A stretch of 64,000 nucleotides of DNA from NCBI GenBank assembly GCA_016648135.1, contig JADDOH010003932.1:124001-188000 (forward strand). The letters are read 5' to 3'. Shown in pieces: positions 10,216 to 22,269 of this stretch. The position numbers and the translations under genes are program-made. The DNA is from Agrypnia vestita. Lineage: Eukaryota > Arthropoda > Insecta > Trichoptera > Phryganeidae. Numbering within the stretch: the first letter of the stretch is position 1; each line of letters begins with the position of its first letter. Under the pieces are notes generated by a model. It was not told the DNA's origin. It saw only the letters and a program-made list of their open reading frames with translations, and made no database searches.

Positions 10216-12365
10216 GATAATAAATATAAATACATAAATATATAAAGTAATAAATCATTACATAAATTCTATGCATGTTTTGAATTCCAAAATATGGAAA
10301 AACCTAAAACTGTATGCAATAAATGCATTATTTCACACAAAAGAGCATAGTACCTTACGAAAAAGAAGAAGAATTGATTGAAAATAGAAAATATGCACGC
10401 AGAAATTTCATAATTGACATTAAATTTTTTTTTTGGATCAATACTCGCTGAGAAAATACCTATTAATATATTTAATACGAATCTAGGTAAGTACCCAATG
10501 ATACACACAAAAATATTATATCGCCTTACAAATTACAAAATTTTAATTTCTTCAACTGATTTGAATCAACATTTTTCGTCAACAGCTGTTTTTAAATAGT
10601 TTCGTTTACGATTAAAATCCATTACGGCCATTATTCTTTTCGACAAAATCGTTTAAAAATATATCGAACATAATTTTTGTCGAACAGATTTTCAGAAGTC
10701 AAATATATTTCGAGATATTACATATTGAATATCAGCAATACGCAACGTGTTTGTAAAACTGACATTTCTGAAGCCAGTCTGTCAATGTCCAAATGTGATA
10801 TTTTTTAGGTTGCAGAAAGTTTTTGATTTGATCCGCGCCGTCTAATTTTCCTCAAAAGGAAAAAATTCTCTGTCATAAATATAAACTAACATATCAACCT
10901 TACATTCTATCAAAAAAATATCGCTTGAACGTTGTAATTCTCACATATTTGTTTCAAAAAAACCATTTATATCATTTAATATATTCATTGTTTACATACG
11001 ATGATTTTTCCGACGCGCGCGCTCGGCGCGCGTTCATTGATCAAATTCTCTTATCCGGCGCCTTATTTCCTGTTACGCATTTCCGTCCATTTTCACGAAA
11101 TTACTGCCACAGATAGGAAAGTAAGAGGAAAGATGTTACACATCAATATTTTTTGAAACAATGTTTTTTAAATCTAAAAATGTAAAGTTAACAAATCCAA
11201 TAATTTTAATTAATGTAAAATAATCGTTCACTTTGAAAAATTACTGAAAAAATACATCTCACGAGTTACGAATCCATAAAGTTACACAAGGCCCACGAAT
11301 GCGAAAGAATTTTCTTAATTATTAAATTATTGCGAGTTTGGTAATTTATTAATTGATTAAACAATTAAGTTTGTGTCATTTTAATAAAATATCCGGATTT
11401 CAAATATATGCAACCTGATGAATAAATTTTAATATGACATCTTTTTGCACAAAAAAATAATAAAATGATAAAAAATGCGAGAGAAGATATGAGAAAAAAG
11501 AATTTTGCTCACTTTGCCAGACGATCACCTTAATTCATTTAATATTTTTAGAGCTTTTGATTTTGAATGGCGGAATATCTCTAAATCTCTATCTTAGATA
11601 TTTTTGCTTTGTTGGAAGACGAAGGACGGATTTTCTAGGGCCAAATGAGGAACACTAAGTAGAAAATGAAACTGAACTTTTGACGTCAATGGATCAAGGA
11701 AGACGGAAAAGAGAAAGATGCTACTTATGCAGCCCTAAAAAGATAATTAATCATTGCAAAAATGTGATTGTTGTTAAAATTATATTTGTAAACAGCAAAA
11801 AAATGTGTTATGTACTATGTGCCAAAATATTTTTCTCATTTAATTTTTTTTTAGTTTAGACTCATTTTTATAAAATTATTATACTGTATTGTTAATCTCA
11901 AAAGAATATTATTTTTTAACTATGGTGAAGAAACGTCTAATCCATAAAAATATAAAATACTTTAATTTTTCGAATTTTTAAATATATAATCTATAAGACT
12001 TTTTAAAATTAATATTTAATCAGTTATCAATGTACTTCTTAATTGAATAAAACACCCAAATAATAAAGTTAAAATCTGATATTATTAATTACACATGATG
12101 TTAAATAAATATTGATTTACCTTGTAAAAGAAACCTGTCCCTAAAATAATAACAATTATTATTAAATTAGAAGGTGTCTTGCTGTTGGGTCCATTTGGAT
12201 CCACGATTCCATATATATTTTTATAAATTTACGATTCCGGTTAAGGGCTAAAGTAATAATTATTTTTTATAAATAAATTCGACAGTAAACACATGCTCAA
12301 AGTTCTGCTCTTAAAATATGAAATTTTCATTTATGTTTTGTAAATCTCAAATCGTCTATAGTAGT
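10216..12365. other. AT-rich stretch, one CG-rich hairpin
   Basis: No gene seen. At 11013-11033 the arms acgcgcgc and gcgcgcgt form a perfect 8-bp stem with a 5-nt loop, standing out from AT-rich flanks. Confidence 0.5.
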
Positions 12366-12371
12366 CACTGG

Positions 12372-12396
12372 CACGTGGCACGTGGCTTCCCACGTG
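12372..12396. promoter_or_regulatory. Cluster of three CACGTG E-boxes
   Basis: CACGTG occurs at 12372-12377, 12379-12384 and 12391-12396. The last two sit as an inverted pair (ggcacgtggc and cacgtggc). CACGTG is the core bound by bHLH factors of the Myc/Max and CLOCK/CYCLE type. Three in 25 bp of AT-rich DNA is conspicuous, but function is inferred only. Confidence 0.35.
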
Positions 12397-12399
12397 GCT

Positions 12400-14998
12400 T
12401 ATCCGCGACCCCTTCCCCACCATTGCTTTTAGTCAATCTCCCTGGAAAATTTTTCCACGGAATATCGATTATTATCTTATAATGTACACAGCTACTGCGT
12501 CGAGAGTTAATATTTATTACTGAGATTGTAATCCAAGGGGTGATTTTGAAGAAATATTTCTCCATAATTTGAGCCGTTTTTATTAATTATCATTCTATAT
12601 AAAAATACTATTGTTAACTTAAGTGTTTAAAGAAAAGTTTTACTTTGATTTTTTTATTTTAACGTATTTTTCATTTTTTATGTTTATATTTTTTAATTTT
12701 ATAATTATTATATGCAAGAGATAATAAACTATAATACCTTAAACCCCATCTTAATACCAAGAATTATGTTGTTTACTTTAATTTTACAACTACGAAAAAA
12801 TTTTTAATAACTTTTCTGGTGGCTGTATATCATTTTATATTAGTATTATTATAGTTAAAGGTATTATAGATATAATATAATAGGTATATGCATCATTTGC
12901 ACAAGACAACATAATACAAATATATCCTCATCGTCATAAGCTCGACAGCCTTAGGTGGGCCTTAGTTGAATCCAATATAAGTTTCATAAAAATATTTTTT
13001 GTAAACATAAATTGTTCTGCGGAAAAAATGTTACCGCCGGAAAAGAAATGTTTTGGTCTGAATCCCGGTGGTAATCAAATATTTTCTCGATAGATGTCTT
13101 TATAATTGAATTATTTTTAATATATATTTTATATTTAAATTATATATTTAAAGCTACCCAAATAATCTCTTGGTAGCACTGGAGCACTGGTCACGGCGAC
13201 ACAATACGGTTCCATTATAATTTAATTTTACATCGGTTTTGACTACCAAAACATAATTATGATATCGTAACAATGTTCTTTGAAGCCGACAGGTGTGCTA
13301 ATTGATAAATTAATAAACCGGCAGGCATTATTAATTGCGCCGTCTGCCGAACTTTTGCGTGCGTACGAGACGCCATCATCCATCTGGCAACCCAGCTAAA
13401 ATAATTTTTGAAGAAGAGCTTCGCTAATTCCTATACACTTGGAGCAACCTCTTTAGTTTTGGCTGATAAATTGAAAATATATTTGAATTGGACTAACACA
13501 AGAAAACATTATTATTATTTTTTTACAATCTTATTGAAATTTAATTTTAAGGTTTGAAAAATACCTACTTAGTTGAAACGCATTGCCAAGACGCGAAATT
13601 CTCTACTAATAATAAAAATGTTAAAATTTTTCCACATTTTTGAGATCTCACAATTAATATTGTGATCAAATTTATGGAATCATCACCACAGACGCCGAAA
13701 TCATTAAAACGTCAACAATTTGAATGCACTATTCGTACTCAAACGTGCAATGGCAATTTCATTCGCTGAGCTTCTTAATTCGAAAATAAATAAAAATATT
13801 AAAGCGTCATTTAAAAAAAGCCAATATTTTTATTACATTTATTTTGGTTTTATGTTTTATTTCATTTTTAAAACATTTTTAAAGTACCTATATAGATATA
13901 TCAAGGAATGGTTTTCAGCCGGATATATTTATAAATAATGACCGATATAAAAATATGAATAAATGACGTTTTTGATTACATTGAAATGTAATTTTGGGTG
14001 GTGTGTTTTTATTTATTTTCGTATAATTTTCAGTCTACGCGTCTGTATATCCTCAGATATATATACTTCGACCTTTGATCCTAAATTTAATAGAATTAGA
14101 TTAAAATAAAATTTAACGATAGTACAAGTCCTACCAGGCATGCAATATAAATATACAGATAATCAAGATGAATGACAAAGTTGCGCCAAAAAATTTGTTT
14201 TCTCAATAAATACGAGAGAAATTGAGGAAAGATTGTTTAGTTAAAAACATGTTGGTTTTAAAATGAGAGAAGCTGTATAAGTAGTGACAATCCAATATTT
14301 TAGCTCTTCCGAGATTTAAGTGAAACATTTGAATAGTTTTCCTAATAATATTTCCAACATTAAATATTCACGACCGCACACCACACGAACATGACGGTCA
14401 CGTTGCGTAGTTTTTCAAGTAAACCCAGTCCCGCCAGTGAGAATAAGACGATTGTTTTTGAATTTCTCTGTGTGTCGGAGCGAAAACATGATTTACAAGA
14501 CAGCTGGAGCGGATCCGTCAAAATACGAAATTCCGAGAGTTCTCCGTGCTCTAAGTGCTTGCGTTCCCGTGTAACGTCATGCGAGTTTTAGCACATCGCT
14601 CGCGCGGGGTGACATCTATCAACGAGGCGGAAATATTCCCCAAGCGAGAAATTCACACTTTATACAAGTAATTACCGCTTCTGAGATAAACGTGCGGAAG
14701 GTGTTGATTCTGGGAAGGCGCGTGACTCTTATCTGTTGACAGGTGTTATTTTTATGCGATTGAAATTCTTCGTCTAGAGGTAAGAATAATTTTTACAAAT
14801 TTTCCAATAACAAAATTTTGGAGTTAATAATATGAGATTATCGACCCTGCATTCCCCTTTATTCTGCATTAATATCAACTGTGGGGTATTAAAGCAAAAA
14901 CAGTAATACCCAAAAATATTAAATGCTGTCATCGAGATAACTAATTTATAATGATTTTTTTAAATTTGTCTTAATCTATTTATATTCATTAATTACAC
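12400..14998. other. AT-rich stretch with one GC-richer patch (about 14370-14760)
   Basis: No coding gene seen. The patch at 14370-14760 is richer in CG and ends near 'cttatctgttgacaggtgtt', which holds a GATA-type core and a CAGGTG E-box. The short frames here resemble nothing known. Confidence 0.45.
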
Positions 14999-15045
14999 CT
15001 ACATGTTTCGGAAAAACCTTATCATCGTTAGGGTGTTATATAAAT
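14999..15045 (-). repeat. Penelope-type tail motif, hammerhead-like but weak
   Basis: The minus strand reads 'ccctaacgatgataagg', a T-rich loop, 'ccgaaacatgt'. The order (CUGANGA-like box, small stem, GAAAC, ATGT) matches the hammerhead-like motif of Penelope-like elements. The box is CTAACGA, with a G to A change at a conserved core position, and the internal stem is only 2 bp, so it is probably inactive. Confidence 0.4.
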
Positions 15046-15519
15046 GTCAAAAATATCAAAAGGAAGTCTTTTTTTTTTTGGTTTTCTAAATTATTTAAAA
15101 ATATATTTTTAAATATTATTGCTGAAGTTCTTGATTACACAAAATGAGTGGAAGAATTTTTAGAATTGGACTTGTAATTAAATTTAATTGATTATTACAA
15201 ATATTTTGTTTACTTTTACATGCTGTATTGATTTCTAATGATTCTAAATTATTCCATTTCAGACCAAAATTATTTATGTGTAAAATAGAAAGTCCTAAAT
15301 TTTAAGGAATCCTAAACCTCCCAAAATTGTATTCTCTTTTGAAAATTCTCAAAATTAATTATCCAATAAGGCTAGTGGTTTGTTATTGTTCTGCGCCAAC
15401 TTTTAGATTATGTTCTTTTATAACAAAAACTATTAATAGTTTAAATATATTTCAACCACAATATACTTTAAACATTTTTTTAATTAGTGGAAACCTTTAA
15501 AGATGTAGGTATACATTCC

Positions 15520-17105
15520 AAATAACGCTAAACTTATTTCATTTGATATTGCCAATTTATTTACGAATGTACCTATCAATGAAAGTAAAATTATCATTTC
15601 TGATTTATTAACTTCATCAAATTTACCTAATAATTTAGTTTAAGATCTAAATTGCTTATTGAATCTCTGCATTAACCAAAATTATTTCCAATTTAATTAA
15701 CAACAGTTATGTATAATCAAACAGAGGGACTTCCATTAATTGCAGATATTTTTTTAGAAAATTCAGAGAAAATAATTTTTAATTGTGATTAACCTTTTTT
15801 AAAAAATATTTTGTTATGGAGAAGGTATGTTGATGATATATTATGTATTTGGACAGGATCAGAATGTCAACTATAGGTCGACCACAATCATTCCCTAGCT
15901 TTATCCGGTAAAAACAAAGCGGCGGAAAGTTGCCTGGCAAGCCCGTATTACAAGCCTCAATATACTATTCCAAATAAATATATATTTTTTACTTTGAAAA
16001 AGGTTACTTACTTACTAGAAAAACTTATTTTGTGTTGATTTTTTGCATCGTAACAACACACATATTTTTGGGCACATTCTTTTGAATGCGGTCTAGCTTT
16101 AACATTATTTTTACAACTAATCAATTCATTTCATAATAACTTAAAGTTTACTTTAGAAATTGAAAATAACTCGACACTTAATTCCTTAGATATAACACTT
16201 TTTAAAAATAATAATAATATCAAATTTGAAATTTATAGAAAACCAACCTTTACAGACGATATTCTACATAGTACATCTAATCACCCTGTATCACATAAAC
16301 ACTCGGGTTTCATTCAATGATTGATCGTCTTGTACCTCTGTCTCACTCTAATTTTAAAATTGAATTAAACGCGATAAAATAAATCGCATTTAATAATGGA
16401 TACAGTACAGAATTAATTAATATAACTAACCAATTTTTTTACAATTCACAAATAAATATAAATAATAATAATGAGTATTGTCGAAGAATTTTATATATTA
16501 ATATATTTTAAAATCAAATTTCAAAACATCTACCGAAAAATATTAGATCTGCATTTTATACAAATAATAAAAGAGAAACTCATAAATTCAAAAGAAAAAC
16601 ATATTTAACAATTCAGGTGTTTATAAACTTTCGTGCAAAGATTGTACAGCGTTTTATATTGGAAAAACGGGCTAAAATTTTAATGTAAGAGTTAAAGAGC
16701 ATTTGAGATGTCTGAGAAATCATGATTTTTCTGAATTAGCAAATCATTTATTAGAAAATGATCACGGTTTTGATAAAAAAATTAGGACTTTCCAATTTAC
16801 ACATAAATAATTTTGGTCTGAAATTGAATAATTTAGAATCATTAGAAATTAGTAAAGCATGTAAAAGTAAACTAAATATTATTAATAATCAATTAAATTT
16901 AACTACTAGTCAAATTCTAAAAAAAATTCGAATAATTTTGTGTTATCAAGAACTTCAAGAATTTACAAATAATTTTTTAAATAATTTAGAAAACCAAAAA
17001 ACAAAAGACATCATTCATTTTGATATTTTGACATTTATAAAACATCATGACGATGGAAAGGTTTTTCCCAAATATGTAGGTGTAATTATTGAATATAAGT
17101 AGATT
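15520..17105 (+). pseudogene. Penelope-like retroelement remnant (RT and GIY-YIG endonuclease)
   Basis: Several plus-strand blocks, broken by frameshifts and stops, follow the order of a Penelope-like element. An RT block with 'SFDIANLFTNVPI' lies near 15538, and the catalytic 'RYVDDILCIW' has YVDD at 15826-15837. An unrelated or unrecognisable ~200 bp follows (about 15893-16110), then an RT-thumb-like block with 'FEIYRKPTFTDDILHST' near 16220. A GIY-YIG endonuclease block ('CKDCTAFYIGKTG', then 'RVKEHLRC') is near 16640-16710. The longest intact frame, 16758-17102, is the C-terminal remainder. Such elements retrotranspose using RT plus a GIY-YIG nickase. This copy is dead. Confidence 0.8.
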
Positions 17106-17189
17106 AAAACAAATAACAAAATATTTTTAAATGTCAATATACAAAGTTGCTCACCCATTTGAAAAAATAATTTATAATGTACTGAATTC

Positions 17190-17390
17190 CGGATTTTTAA
17201 TTTTTTTATTTATTTATTTCAAAAAATCCTTGTTTACAAATAAAGGTACTTAATACTTATTTAACAATAAGAATATGAGATAAAATTACACTTTTTTTTG
17301 TTGTTAAATTTGTGGATTATGCCACTCTACTAGGCTACGCCTGTCCCAGAGTGGCGTTATAGAACACAATTATAATATTTTTTTGAATTC
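17190..17390 (-). repeat. Retroelement 3'-end repeat R3, minus strand
   Basis: The reverse complement matches 45685-45870: 'ataacgccactctgggacag', 'gcgtagcctagtagagtggc', then 'ttgtaaacaaggattttt' and an A-rich end with AATAAATAAA. The A-rich terminus suggests the 3' UTR of a non-LTR retrotransposon or a SINE. Confidence 0.6.
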
Positions 17391-17945
17391 GTTTTTGAAT
17401 TATAGGAAATATGATTTTGGAAGGATAACGTTTAGAATTCAGTATTTTTTAAATTAACAATCCTCGGTGGCTGCATTCAAAATATTTCTTTTTGTTGATA
17501 TTACTGCCTTTGCTTTTATCCCCCATAATTTAAGAACGCCAGTGAAAAAAACTCCGATAATCTTTTTTAAAAAAAAATCCAGATTTTATTAAATCGGTCT
17601 CCATATTTAATTTGTACTGTAAATTCATGACATCATTTAGTCCAATAAAATACAGAGATGATTTTTTCATTTACATCTTTCTACAAGTTTTGCAGAAGAA
17701 TTCTTAAATGATTTTTTGTTTTCTACAATTTTGACTTTGTAAATAATCTAGTATCTACATATACATATTACGTGTAAAATATTTTCTGCAGTATGGACGT
17801 AGCCCAGTGAAGCTAGCGATATGAACGTACTGATGTAAAATAATTCACGTAAAAATAAATAAATAAAACATCGGTGAATAAGAAATCTGGATATCTCTAG
17901 CACTTTTTTATGTGTTTTAATTTCACCACTCACTATTATATAATG
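17391..17945. other. No feature seen
   Basis: AT-rich. The minus-strand frame 17748-17960 is hydrophobic low-complexity sequence with no family resemblance. Confidence 0.5.
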
Positions 17946-18763
17946 TCCATACCTATACAACTCAATGTCTGTCTGTCTGTTCCCCTCACCCCGACATATT
18001 TTCGATGCAAATCTGTACCGTTTGACCGATCGGACTCAAAATTTGGGAACTAATTCATTAGGACTCGGCGGGTAACATAAGTGAAATTTCCCCCCTATTC
18101 GTTTACCCCTTCCCCTCCCCCAGATATATTTTCGATGCAAATCTGTACCGTTCGATCGATTGGACTCAAAATTTGGAAAATAAGTCTTTAGAACTAGGTG
18201 GGTAATAAAGGCGAAATTTACCCCCTATTTTTATATCTCTTCCCCTCCCACTGACATATTTTCGATGCAAAACCGTACCGTTCGACCGATCGGACTCAAA
18301 ATTTGGAAACTTATTCTTTAGGATTTTTTTTCACCCCTTTTTTTACCTCTGATATATTTTCGATGCTAATTTATATTATAATAGGCGACATTTGATCCCT
18401 ATTCTTTTACCCCTTCCCCTCCCACTGATATGTTTTCCATGTAAATCTGTACCGTTTGACCGATCTGTCTCAAAAGTTGGAAACTTATTAAATTGGCCAA
18501 ATTTTCACCCCTTTTTTTACCTCTGATATATTTTCGATGCTAATTTATAACGTTCGACCAATCGGTCTCAAAATTCGCAAACTTATTCTTTAGGACCCGG
18601 TGGGTAATAAAGGTGACATTTCCGCCCTCCCCTTTTACCATTTCTCCCCTTGATATATTTTCGATTCATATCTATAACGTTCGAATCGAACCTTTGTTTC
18701 CCCCCAACAAATTTATGTTCAACTTAATCCTTCACCCGTGCAACGCCGGGTACGAACAGCTTG
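17946..18763 (+). mobile_element. Non-autonomous Helitron copy C
   Basis: The 5' region reads 'tccatacctatacaactcaa' and a gtct run, matching copies B and D. The 3' end has the hairpin 'cccgtgcaacgccggg', then 'tacgaacagcttg' before T, where the CTAG has become CTTG. The interior has about six monomers, several partly deleted, making this the longest copy in the window. No ORF of its own. Confidence 0.8.
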
Positions 18764-18814
18764 TGTTTAATGGACATATATATTTTCATATTCAATTGTA
18801 AAAGAAACACAAAG

Positions 18815-18890
18815 CTTATGTTCGGATTTCGAACTCAGGTGATTCTTTTTGACAGTGGATGCTTGTTTTTCCTAACTGAGCATTTTTACT
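18815..18890 (-). repeat. Possible tRNA-like SINE remnant
   Basis: The minus strand has 'tgctcagttagg' followed at tRNA-like spacing by 'gagttcgaaatcc', resembling a tRNA-derived head with a decayed B box. No full cloverleaf can be drawn. Confidence 0.3.
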
Positions 18891-20300
18891 CAAAATAGAG
18901 CGAATTTTTTACATTTTACATTAATTAATAAATATACACTTTTACACTAAACTTAAATGCACACTATCCTGTGGATTTTGATTATGCCTATTGCTAAAGG
19001 CTTTCTATTCCCTTCGAGCAATACGTGTTTAATTTTATCATTCATGATTGACAACTCGTCTAAATGATTAAATCTTCGTCTGATGGTATCGTGATTTTCA
19101 CAAAATATTATTTTACGGCGATGAAGAAAGAAAGAAAAAGGAGAGAGGAAGAAAGAAAGAAAACACAAACCACATTTAAAAAAACCTTAAGATGCTCTCA
19201 TGAGTATGATGTACTCCCGTACTCCTAATTAAACTAGCACACTCGTTTACTATGTTAGACGAAACGTTAAAAATATTAATTGTTATTGATACATAAAGTA
19301 TCTGAGTCACGAAAACAAAGATGATGAATTTCTAATAATTATTTAGACAATAAATGTCAAAGTATTCAACTTTGTCCTGTTTAAACGTCCATTCTGACAT
19401 TTTTAATCACCGACGCTTTGATACAAGTTCGGGACAAGGGATTTTTATTTATGCGAAAAGTTACGGCACCCGATGAAAACTTTATTTCGAACATCGATAA
19501 AAAAGAAAATTAACATTTATTCTATTCGGAAATTGTCAATCTCCGCCATTGTTTAAATTTCAAAGTCACCATAATCGTAAACAACATTTTTCGTAAATTT
19601 TTTCGGACGCAATTATTTCGTAAACCATCCCATCGGACGTTGAAGACGCCGGAGTAATGAATGGGTAATAAATTACACCTAAAGCACTTAAAAATAACTG
19701 GTGAGCGTCGTATCGATGTCTTTATTTTATAAGCCACCTTCAGAATGAGAATAGCCCGCGAAGAGTTTAGTTGCTTAGGTGTGGTAGATTGATGTGCGGA
19801 CACGGAAAGCGGAAACATCTGCAATTTATATTTATATATGTATATATATGTGTGTTTGTATTAGGCTATGATAAGACTAATAATATGTGTAATTATAGGA
19901 ATGTGTTGATCGCAAGAAAATTTTATACTTAAAGAAAATATATGAATCAATCAGTAAGAAATTCAGAAAAAATCTACCTATCGAAAAGATTATCTAAGGC
20001 GATTGATAGAACTTAGTACAATATACAATATTCAGTTCAAAAGACATTTTAATGGTTTACAATCATGTTTTGTCTTCTTTACACCAATAAATCAAAAAAA
20101 TAAAACACTAGGTATACCTAACGACCACTACGTGCCTTTTTAATATATAGTTATACCCTAGGTACATGGAAATTATTAATTCCTTAGCTGATTCTAAATT
20201 TTAATTGAAATCGCTTTTACTAAAATAAAGTTATTTTTATAATGTAATTTTTCTGAGTACTCTGAAATTAGATAACATTTATCTGTTAGGAGAAAAAGAT
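18891..20300. other. No feature seen
   Basis: AT-rich. A minus-strand 100-codon frame at 19522-19824 and the 71-codon frame at 18953-19168 match nothing I recognise. Confidence 0.45.
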
Positions 20301-20308
20301 CTGTTCTC

Positions 20309-20349
20309 GCACTTTGAAAAGTTCCACAAAAATGTACTTTTCAAAGTGC
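20309..20349. repeat. Perfect 14-bp inverted repeat (hairpin)
   Basis: The arms gcactttgaaaagt (20309-20322) and acttttcaaagtgc (20336-20349) are exact reverse complements separated by 13 nt. The length is below that of typical animal pre-miRNAs. It may be a protein-binding palindrome or the relic of a small palindromic element. Confidence 0.8.
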
Positions 20350-21790
20350 AAAATGGAATGACAAGATAGACGATGTTTAATGAATGGTGGTATGCGTATC
20401 ATTTATTTGTTTTAAAGGATTTAAATTTTAATTATTCAGCCCTTTCAATTATTCAAATTGGCTGTCAACCTTCTATATATAGGGATGTGTACCCATGAGT
20501 AGATTTTGGTAATGAATTCAAATCTAATCGAACACTTTCGGAGTAGGATCCTGCCTAGGTTAGATAAGTAAAGATTAATTTATTTAATATTTCCATAAGA
20601 GTGTTATTCATATTTATCATATCATATATTTTTTCATATCCTGTCAGAAATGCAAGAAGATTATATGATTATTTTAACGTATATGCCTTACGCTTACAAT
20701 GCATTATTTAAAGTGCAACATACATATGGCAAGAATTATTTTTGTGTAGAAGCTATGATCTAGTTCAAGTTTTCCAGCTTAACACTAGATGTGCAGAGTG
20801 AAATTAAAATTTAAAAATTTATTTTATATTTAAACGCGAATGCAACCCTGCTTTTGCCGAACGAAGTTTCTTCCAACAACCGTCAAAATGAGGCGGACCA
20901 GATACAAAGCCAGACGGGTTTCTGGCTTCCTTCCAAATCTCGTCACTGACTGGACATCTTCAGCCGGCCCGTGCTTCTTTGTCACACTCTAGGCTTCCTG
21001 TATATCCCGTCCTCCTCACAAGACGCGTCTAACGTCCGACGTTATTGCCGTTCTACTTCCACGTGACATATTGGTCTGCTCTTTGGTCCAGATGCAGATC
21101 AGACTGCTTGACTCTCATTCTTGGCCAGAGTGAAGGGGAGGGTCGTCTTCGTAAGATGGCAGCATGCTACTTACTGGAGCAAAGGCAACTGAATTTACTC
21201 GTTTTTGGACATTTCATGGTCCAATTAGCCAATATATTTTAGTAAATATAGGTACATAGTAAATATGTGATATTTTAGTAAATGCGCGCAATTTAAATTT
21301 AATATTTAATAGCTAACCGAATAATAGAAAGACCAATTATGTAAAATAAATTTTTCTAAAAAGAACAACTAAAAATAAATAATTTTGAATTAAGTCGAGG
21401 TAAAATTGGTAAATTGGGTGGTAGTTGCAACAAAAAACTACCATTTGTGGCAAGACAGAAAGAGATCATTAAATCCGCATCCACATAACAATATAATTAT
21501 GTTTTTCTCATTAATTAAATGAATAGAGGTTGTGAAAAAGTCGTGTTTGATGGGTCCTGATGAATGAAATACATTGTAATAATATTATTAACAAATTATA
21601 ATATGATGAGATATCACTCACTATATCTAATCTTCTCTCCCTCCACCTCCACCTCAACCCTGACTCCTACCTCCTCATCCTCTTTCTTCCATAAATTAGC
21701 TCATTTCTTCAAATACTTTTTTTTCACATTCACACTCACCATTATTTAGTCTTAATACTGTTTGTTGCTTACCACTATTCATTAATTAAA
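20350..21790. other. No gene seen; GC-richer patch at 20840-21200
   Basis: The patch includes an 8-bp perfect inverted repeat (aagccaga/tctggctt at 20907-20928). The region 21620-21740 is CT-rich low complexity, which explains the small open frame there. Confidence 0.5.
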
Positions 21791-21794
21791 TTTA

Positions 21795-22268
21795 AATAGC
21801 ACACAGGGTCCACTGGGACACCAACTGAAACTGTATACCGTATAACACAACAATTAAACATCGAAAGCTTTACAAAAATCGAAACACTTAAAATCATTCA
21901 CAGACTAGTAATTGGCGCAATACAAGACGAAGACATAAAATTACACAAAATAATCTAAAAACACCAACACAACTCTAGAAGGGCTCAAAACTATCACATA
22001 ACACAAGCCAAAACAAAAACAGGACAATCCCAACTAATTTCCAACGGATTAAAACTATACAACGACCTGCCACAACAGACCAAACAACTAACCACTGACA
22101 AATTCAAAACAGATGTGACAAAAATGCTAAAACTCGGCCAACTCTAAAAAAATGACTTTGTATCTAAATTATATTATTATTAATTTCCTATATTGAATCA
22201 TGTAAAAATGTTATCCGTAAACCTTTTAGGTTTCATCATATTTTAAATAAAAAAAATAAAAAATAATT
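21795..22268 (+). pseudogene. Non-LTR retrotransposon 3' end (RT C-terminus and tail)
   Basis: The plus-strand frame, with one stop, reads 'IETLKIIHRLVIGAIQDED' and later 'GLKLYNDLPQQTKQL' and 'FKTDVTKMLKLGQL' before a stop. This is the usual ending of non-LTR ORF2 proteins (short basic helix, 'NGLKLYNDLP', then an FK..+ helix). A 3' UTR and an A-rich tail with AATAAA follow. A related copy is on the minus strand at 37430-37995. The 5' part is missing, as is normal for 5'-truncated insertions. Confidence 0.7.
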
Positions 22269-22269
22269 A

